Below, piece after piece: positions 58,791 through 64,000 of a stretch of DNA of 64,000 bases. Location of the stretch: the NCBI GenBank assembly GCA_027924585.1, contig BSBM01000602.1:12516501-12580500 (forward strand), in the 5' to 3' direction. Each line of letters starts with the position of its first letter. Within the stretch, counting starts at the first letter, position 1. Both the position numbers and the translations under genes were made by a program. Below the pieces are notes generated by a model. The model ran no database searches. It saw only the letters and a list, made by a program, of their open reading frames with translations, and was not told where the DNA came from. Source of the DNA: Larix kaempferi. Taxonomy: Eukaryota > Streptophyta > Pinopsida > Pinales > Pinaceae.

Positions 58791-59269
58791 AATGGTTTCC
58801 AAACTATATTGGAAGCTAGATTGTGATATAGTTATTAAAAATATTTTAGGACTGTAGAGACGTATATTGATTGTTGATTTGGCTCAAATGTAGGGAGAAA
58901 AGTTTGTAGTATCAAATGGCCAATTCTATAGATTCCTGCTCATTCCATCTTGTTTAAAGTTCGATGAGTTCTCCCTTTCCATCCCCAGTAAGTTCAAGTT
59001 TTATTTATATTTTGACTACTTATTTGAATTTATGTTACTTATCCACGTGAATCTGAATATCGATTTATTCTTTATTGTAGGATCCCGATTCAGGTTCGAG
59101 TTCGGAAGCACGAGACATTCCACCAGTTTCAAAACATTGTAAGGTCTTATTAGGAGCAAGATACCGCAAGCAGTTTGTGGATGAAAATGGGCAATTTTTT
59201 TACCCCACCAATTGTAACATGTAATCTTCAAGCTATCATCCCGGTTTATAGACGGTAATTCGTCATGAG

Positions 59270-60331
59270 ATGGAATTCTTTTATGACACCCCAGTAGTTT
59301 GTGGTTGTTCAAAATGTCAAGGGTTGAAGGATAACCCTCGACATGTCACACTCACCCATTACACCAATGAAATATTACTCAATTTCGATGGTCTAATACC
59401 CCCAACTGGAATAAAAAATCCAATAGGTGATATAGAAAAGACACGCAAGAACACTTCCCTACGCTCATTTTTTAAAAGGTTGGAAGGAAAAACAACTATG
59501 TCTCATCCTAAATTGACAAACCCCTCTTCTTATGTTCAGTCGACTGAAATTTCTAGTGATCCAAAGTATGATATGAATGCCACCCAACCCATCTCTACTA
59601 TAAGATCCAAAAAGTTGCATGAGTTGAGAGCAAAACTATCCAAGTACACACCGAGGTTCGTCCAATTGTTGGAGGGTAGCAATGATTTCTCCCTTCATGT
59701 GAATTTGCAAAGTAAATATCAAACTTCTTACAACCACTCTTTGTATGACGCTTGGCCGTGTTCTCTACCTATGCCTAATGTTGGAACCGAATTCTCCTTT
59801 TGTGGTAATCATTTTATGATTACCAAGTCTAATATAGATGCTGCAAATCTTGGGTTGTTTATCCTTTCAGATGTACTCATTCCTCCCAAACAATCAATAA
59901 CACTTGTGCCATTTTGTGGTCCTATCTATTGTCAGTATGATTACTTGAATATTGTTAAATACAAGCACATCATTTTCATGTATAGTATGTGCATGAATGG
60001 TTATGTTTCTTGAAACTTTAATAGGAAGAACCTATTGTATATAGATAGTTGTCCATGAACTCATGGGAACATTGCAGGGTTCATAAATAGTTATAGGTGC
60101 TCTTTATTTTCTCCAAATTGTTCATTTGAGGAACACTTCAATGACCAGGAGTTCTTTATGAAAAGGAAAGCATCCAGATTTGTTGTTGTACATGCAATAC
60201 GTAGTTTGTCTCTTGGCGACGAGTTGTTAATAAAATATAACTTCTGTAGACCACCAACCGCTCATCAGAGACGCCTTGCATTGGGATTACCTTTATATGT
60301 TCCCCTGGGGCTTAAGACAAAAAAACATTGA
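59270..60331 (+). pseudogene. SET-domain protein frame inside the CACTA element
   Basis: One plus-strand frame from ATG 59,270 to TGA 60,329-60,331, with two internal stops (60,011-60,013 and near 60,056). The N-terminal part has a Cys/His cluster CGCSKCQG...H....H. The C-terminal part fits the SET lysine methyltransferase fold. It reads ANLGLFILSDVLIPPKQSIT (the GxGxFA start), then HGNIAGFINS...SPNC (the NIARFINHSCxPNC cofactor site, with N-H altered to N-S), then VVVHAIRSLSLGDELLIKYN (the IxxGEELxxDY motif). Preceding blocks (about 58,890-58,985 with a GTAAGT donor, and 59,083-59,235 after TTGTAG) may be earlier exons. It lies between the TnpA-like and Tnp2 genes and reads in the Tnp2 direction, so it looks captured by the transposon. 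Confidence 0.7.
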
Positions 60332-60878
60332 TTAATTGTATTTGTTAATTTTCAATGGGATTCATGTTAATGTATTGCTCAGTTTGAAATTATGTTTTAT
60401 AAATTGTTAATTTAATTTGTAAATTCAATTTGAAAATGTGTTTCTCAATTTTAAACTTTTATATTTAATGTGGAATTGATGTTACTCGCTCAATCTGAAC
60501 ATTTACTTTATAAATTGTTTGCAGCTTAACATTTTCTATTGGAAGTGATTCTCGTGCTTCTGTAATAAATCTTCTCTATAATGCTAAATCAAATGAATTG
60601 CATTGTGCTTACTAACATCATTGATGTAATGTTCAATATTTTTGAAATCGTGATTCTGATTATGAACGACCTACCTACCATATTCTGTTGCACCCCAGTA
60701 CAATGTCAAATCCAGAGAAGGCTGAAAAAAGAGTGCAACTTGGAGAGGAACATACCAAGCATGGTTGAATCAACCACCTATCCAATTTTCACTACGTCCA
60801 TCCTCACCAATTAGGAATGCCTACAGTAATAATAGTTCTTCACATGTTGGAAATGGAGGAAATTAAGTAGAGATCGGT
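60332..60878. other. Spacer between SET frame and Tnp2
   Basis: AT-rich. A short plus-strand frame (60,581-60,814) has no recognisable domain. It may include the decayed start of the transposase. Confidence 0.3.
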
Positions 60879-63438
60879 ATGGATGAGTTATTACGACAAA
60901 GGAGTGTCATGGATGAAATGTTGTTACATACATTCCATGACAATGAGCTAGGGGATGACGCTCATATCACTGAAGGCTTCTTCGAAAGTCTTAAATCAAC
61001 TTCCACAATACCTTTCTTTGGACCTGGCCAGTAAAAGTATACACAGTTGCGGACAACAATGTTACTGTACAACTTGAAAGCAAAGTATGTCATGTTAGAC
61101 ACATGTTTCTTGACAATGTTGAGGTAACTGACCATCAACTACATTATATTTTGAGGAATCTTGTGACACAATCATCATTTAAAATGGTCGATTTTATGAA
61201 CGTTAAATGAAATTGTACATTTGTATTACCCACTAACTGTAGGTTATTCAAAGATAAGGTACTTTCGAATGATAATGTCTTTCCTGGCAGCTGCGAAGAG
61301 GCAAAGCAAATATTGAAAATGCTGGGTGTAGAGTATATATCATATCATGTGTGTCCAATGATTGTATTCTATATAGAGGCGAATATGCAGACAAATAGAT
61401 ATGTCCAAAATGTGGGCCTGACATGTACAAAGAATCGAAAAAGAAGGCTAAAGCACGTGGTCCTCCCCATAAGATATTGAGGCACATGCCTATAATCCCA
61501 AGGATTCAAAGACTCTTTCGTCGCAAAGAATTAGCTATGGTGTAGGGATGGCATGCATCAAAACGAAGTGCAGAAGGAGTTATGTGAATCCCAACAGATT
61601 CAATCGCCATGAAGCATATAGAGGATACATGGCCCAATAAATTCAAGGATGAAGTACGCAACCTTCGATTGAGCATACCCATTGATGGTGTCAACCCATA
61701 TTGCCAACCAAACAACATCTATATTGTTTGGCATGTAGTAGTGATCAATAACAATATCCTCCCATGGTTGTTCGTGAAGAATGAACATCTTTTGTTGGCT
61801 CTTGTAGTCCTTGGTAGAAGAAAAGTGAAGAATATAGATGTTTACCTACAACCATTGATTGATGAATTCAAGGAATTATGGGAAGGGATACAAGTATATG
61901 ATGCATCGAGACCCATCCCATCAGAGAGGATATTTATATTGTATGGCATATGTGCATACACCACACATGATTATCCGGGGTTAGGAGTTTGCTTAGGTAT
62001 AAATGTTGTTTGATTTGTTTATATTCAAACAACTAATTTTTGGCATATTTAATTTGGTGTGGCTGTCTTGATCTTCAACACTAACATGCTCTTTTTACTA
62101 TAACATCGCAAGTCTTGTAACAAAAGGTTATTATGGATGTAAATGTTGTGGTCCTTCTATGAAGGCTAGGTGGTCCAAAGACCTATGAAAGACAATGCAC
62201 GAATTCTCTAGGGTAAAATCCCATAAAACCACTCTTATAAATGAGCAAGATTTGCTTTCAATGGTAAATGAGAGAGAACCCAAAGGCCTGAAATAATGAC
62301 ATCGGTTAACTGGCTTAGGGCATATGATAGAGAGGAGAAGGAATACACGTAAATGTTCAATTCAAATGTGCAACCTTTGATCGATGATTCTGAACTCTTC
62401 AACACCTATGTTGAGAAAATGCCCAAAGGGATGAAAAGAAAATCAATATTTTATGAGATCCCAGATTGGGAGCATCTTAATATTTCCCACTTACTAGATC
62501 CCATGCATATATTTAAAAATGTTTCATGTTCTTTGTAGCGTCACATATCATCCAAAAAAAGTGGCAAGTTGGATGTCAAGAAAGATCTTATTTCTTTAAA
62601 TACTAAAAAGAAGCATTACCCAAGACAAGAAAATAGAGGAGACGCTGATCCCTCTTTTTCATTTAAAAAAGGGGATGTCCCATGGATTTTGAAGAAAGAT
62701 GATCTTAATTTGGCAAAGGAAGTTATATAGGGTGTGAAGGCACCTTCTTTTTATGGGCCTACTCTACAATGTTGCTTCACTAGAGATGAAGAGTTGTAAA
62801 GTTTGAAATCATATGACCATCTCAACCTACTGAGGGTACATTTAATGTCAAAAAATTGTTTTTACACTTTATTTATATCTTTTACCACACAAGTTAAAAT
62901 GTAGTTCATTTTTTTGTCTACTTTGTAGTGTCATTATCTGTTGTTCATGCATGGGTGTGTGAACCACGACTTTCCCGATGACCTGCGATGTGCCATATCT
63001 AAACTATCTCCATTTGTATGGTGGATCACATCAAATGATATTTACATCACTAGCATTCCACGGTGGCGTCTAGAGATAGCTGAGATTGTTTGTATGTTTG
63101 AGAAGGAACTACCGTCGAGTTTCATGGACTTGCAAGTTCATCTTCTAAGTCACCCAATTGATGAGGTTGAATTTTTCGGGGTGGTCTCATGTCGCTGGAT
63201 GTTCTTCTTGGAGAGGTTCATGAAAAAAGTGAAGGGATTTGTTCGACAAATGGAAAAACCCCAAGGGTCTATGGTAGAGGGGTACATAGTATATGAGTTG
63301 TTCTATTATGCTAGTGAGTACATCAAGCAAATCGACCACACACCAGGTGCATTGATTTGGGATGATGAACATGATGAGGACAAAAGGAAAGGGGAGGTAT
63401 TGGAAATGAATGGAAATAAGGCGTATGATAAACGTTAA
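60879..63438 (+). pseudogene. Tnp2-type CACTA transposase, decayed
   Basis: The N-terminal block (MDELLRQRSVMDEMLLHTFH..., with a TAA after FFGPGQ) joins TQLRTTMLLYNLKAKY to LFKDKVLSNDNVFP across a clean 119-base intron (61,124-61,242, GTAACT...TGTAG). Then comes EAKQILKMLGVEY, a frameshift near CP-(N)D, and ICPKCGPDMYKESKKKAKA. MPIIPRIQRLFRRKELAMV follows, with stops at about 61,396, 61,543 and 61,585. The Tnp2 core (61,609-62,013) has the NIYIVW / PWLFVKN pattern and the well-conserved VYLQPLIDEFKELWEGIQVYD. GYYGCKCCGPSMKARWSKDL and KRKSIFYEIPDWEHLNISHL (62,353-62,538) follow. A DUF4218-like region (62,941-63,438) has SCRWMFFLERFMKKVKGFVR and GSMVEGYIVYEL. Such transposases cut at the CACTA ends. 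Confidence 0.85.
61124..61242 (+). other. Intron in the Tnp2 pseudogene
   Basis: GT (GTAACTG) to AG (AACTGTAG). Removing it restores the frame across ...CFLTML-R-LFKDKVLS..., the conserved start of the Tnp2 cysteine region. Confidence 0.65.
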
Positions 63439-64000
63439 GTCACTTAACTTTCGATCTTCAAATTTCCACATAGTAACTATTCACAGCAAACTTCAAAATC
63501 TAATATATTTGATCCCATACGTACTGAAAGTGATTTTGTTTCCATGAATACAACAACAAATTTAGAAATTGATGGAATCAATAAATGTATTCTTTACAAT
63601 GCGGAAGCAACACGGTTGTGGGTCGCATCGTATAGAGGAGGAAACGAGACATTGACAGAAAATAATTCAGGCGTTTGTACGGTAGAATCATGCCTTTTCC
63701 AAATCATTTAAATAAAAATATGCCAATGATATGTCCTAACAGTTGGGTTGCAGACCAAGTCAGAGAGAAATATGGTGCATCCGGTCGTTACCCTCCTGAA
63801 GAGGAGGATGCTCTAAACATTGGGATAGGGTGCAACAACTTGACAAAAAATATTTCTGTATATTTCCAACTTTATAATGCAACTTTGAATTATTGTTGGA
63901 ATCGATTCAATACCGAGAGGGGGGGTGAATCAATATTAGCACAGTTATCAACAATTTTTACCTTCTTAAGCAAATTAGCCTTTACTTAATTCCTATCTCC
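63439..64000 (+). pseudogene. C-terminal remnant of the CACTA transposase
   Basis: About 63,500-63,710 reads NLEIDGINKCILYNAEATRL and WVASYRGGNE, comparable to the hVLfN segment downstream of DUF4218 in CACTA transposases. A second frame (63,675-63,989) reads MICPNSWVADQVREKYGASG but is unassigned. The element continues beyond the window. Confidence 0.4.

Larger units (their letters stand above)
54526..64000 (+). mobile_element. CACTA (En/Spm) DNA transposon, left part to window end
   Basis: The left terminus CACTACAAAGAAAAGGCC (54,526-54,543) matches the CACTA-superfamily consensus CACTACAAGAAAA. The three bases before it, TAG (54,523-54,525), would be the target duplication. Subterminal CACCGGTGCG-type repeats follow, then a TnpA-like gene on the minus strand, a second repeat block, and on the plus strand a SET-domain frame and a Tnp2 transposase pseudogene. 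The right terminus (TTGTAGTG) was not found before 64,000, so the element is at least 9.5 kb. Coding damage implies it is not autonomous now. Confidence 0.8.

Overview
This window looks like transposon-rich chromosomal DNA of a land plant with a large genome, most likely a gymnosperm. That assignment is inference. It rests on nested LTR retrotransposons with tRNA-iMet primer sites, a CACTA DNA transposon, plant-type L1 LINE debris, and decayed copies of two plant genes: protochlorophyllide oxidoreductase and a BAG-domain co-chaperone. I see no intact cellular protein-coding gene. Every coding region I recognise carries stops, frameshifts or missing pieces.

Left part (1-22,320): two copies of an unrecognised element lie on the minus strand, at <1-2,250 and ~15,928-22,320. 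Each has the same right-hand terminus (a G-run followed by GTTGCWGCAAC), an array of short hairpins related to TTCCG-N6-CGGAA, candidate TATA boxes, and a large orphan ORF of about 1,090 codons in copy 2. Copy 1 truncates a Copia retrotransposon (2,251-4,733). Between the copies are weak LINE remnants (about 9.2-10.4 kb), AT-rich tandem repeats, a fragment of hairpin-repeat LTR (12.0-12.5 kb) and an LTR fragment (13.6-14.7 kb).

Middle (22,321-37,057): a nest of related LTR elements on the plus strand. A complete non-autonomous element A (25,191-33,149; 1.31-kb LTRs; 5-bp target duplication GGTTG) sits inside the 5' LTR of element B (about 24,190-36,491). The 3' LTR of B preserves the uninterrupted insertion site. 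Element A has no recognisable pol. It holds a 46-47-bp array, an exact-period 80-bp minisatellite and a decayed gag-like ORF just before its polypurine tract.

Right-middle (37,058-48,232): a decayed LINE on the minus strand with endonuclease, reverse transcriptase and RNase H remnants, an inverted LTR fragment, and a Copia element (43,163-48,232) with both LTRs. Its polyprotein lacks the integrase core and has four stops and a frameshift.

Right end (48,233-64,000): POR and BAG pseudogenes, both plus strand and both keeping intron traces, so they are probably copied at DNA level rather than processed. They are followed by a CACTA transposon starting at 54,526. Its TnpA-like gene is on the minus strand between two blocks of CACCGGTGCG-type repeats. 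A SET-domain reading frame and a Tnp2 transposase pseudogene follow on the plus strand. The SET domain inside the CACTA element and the orphan-ORF element with its hairpin array are the two most unusual things here.
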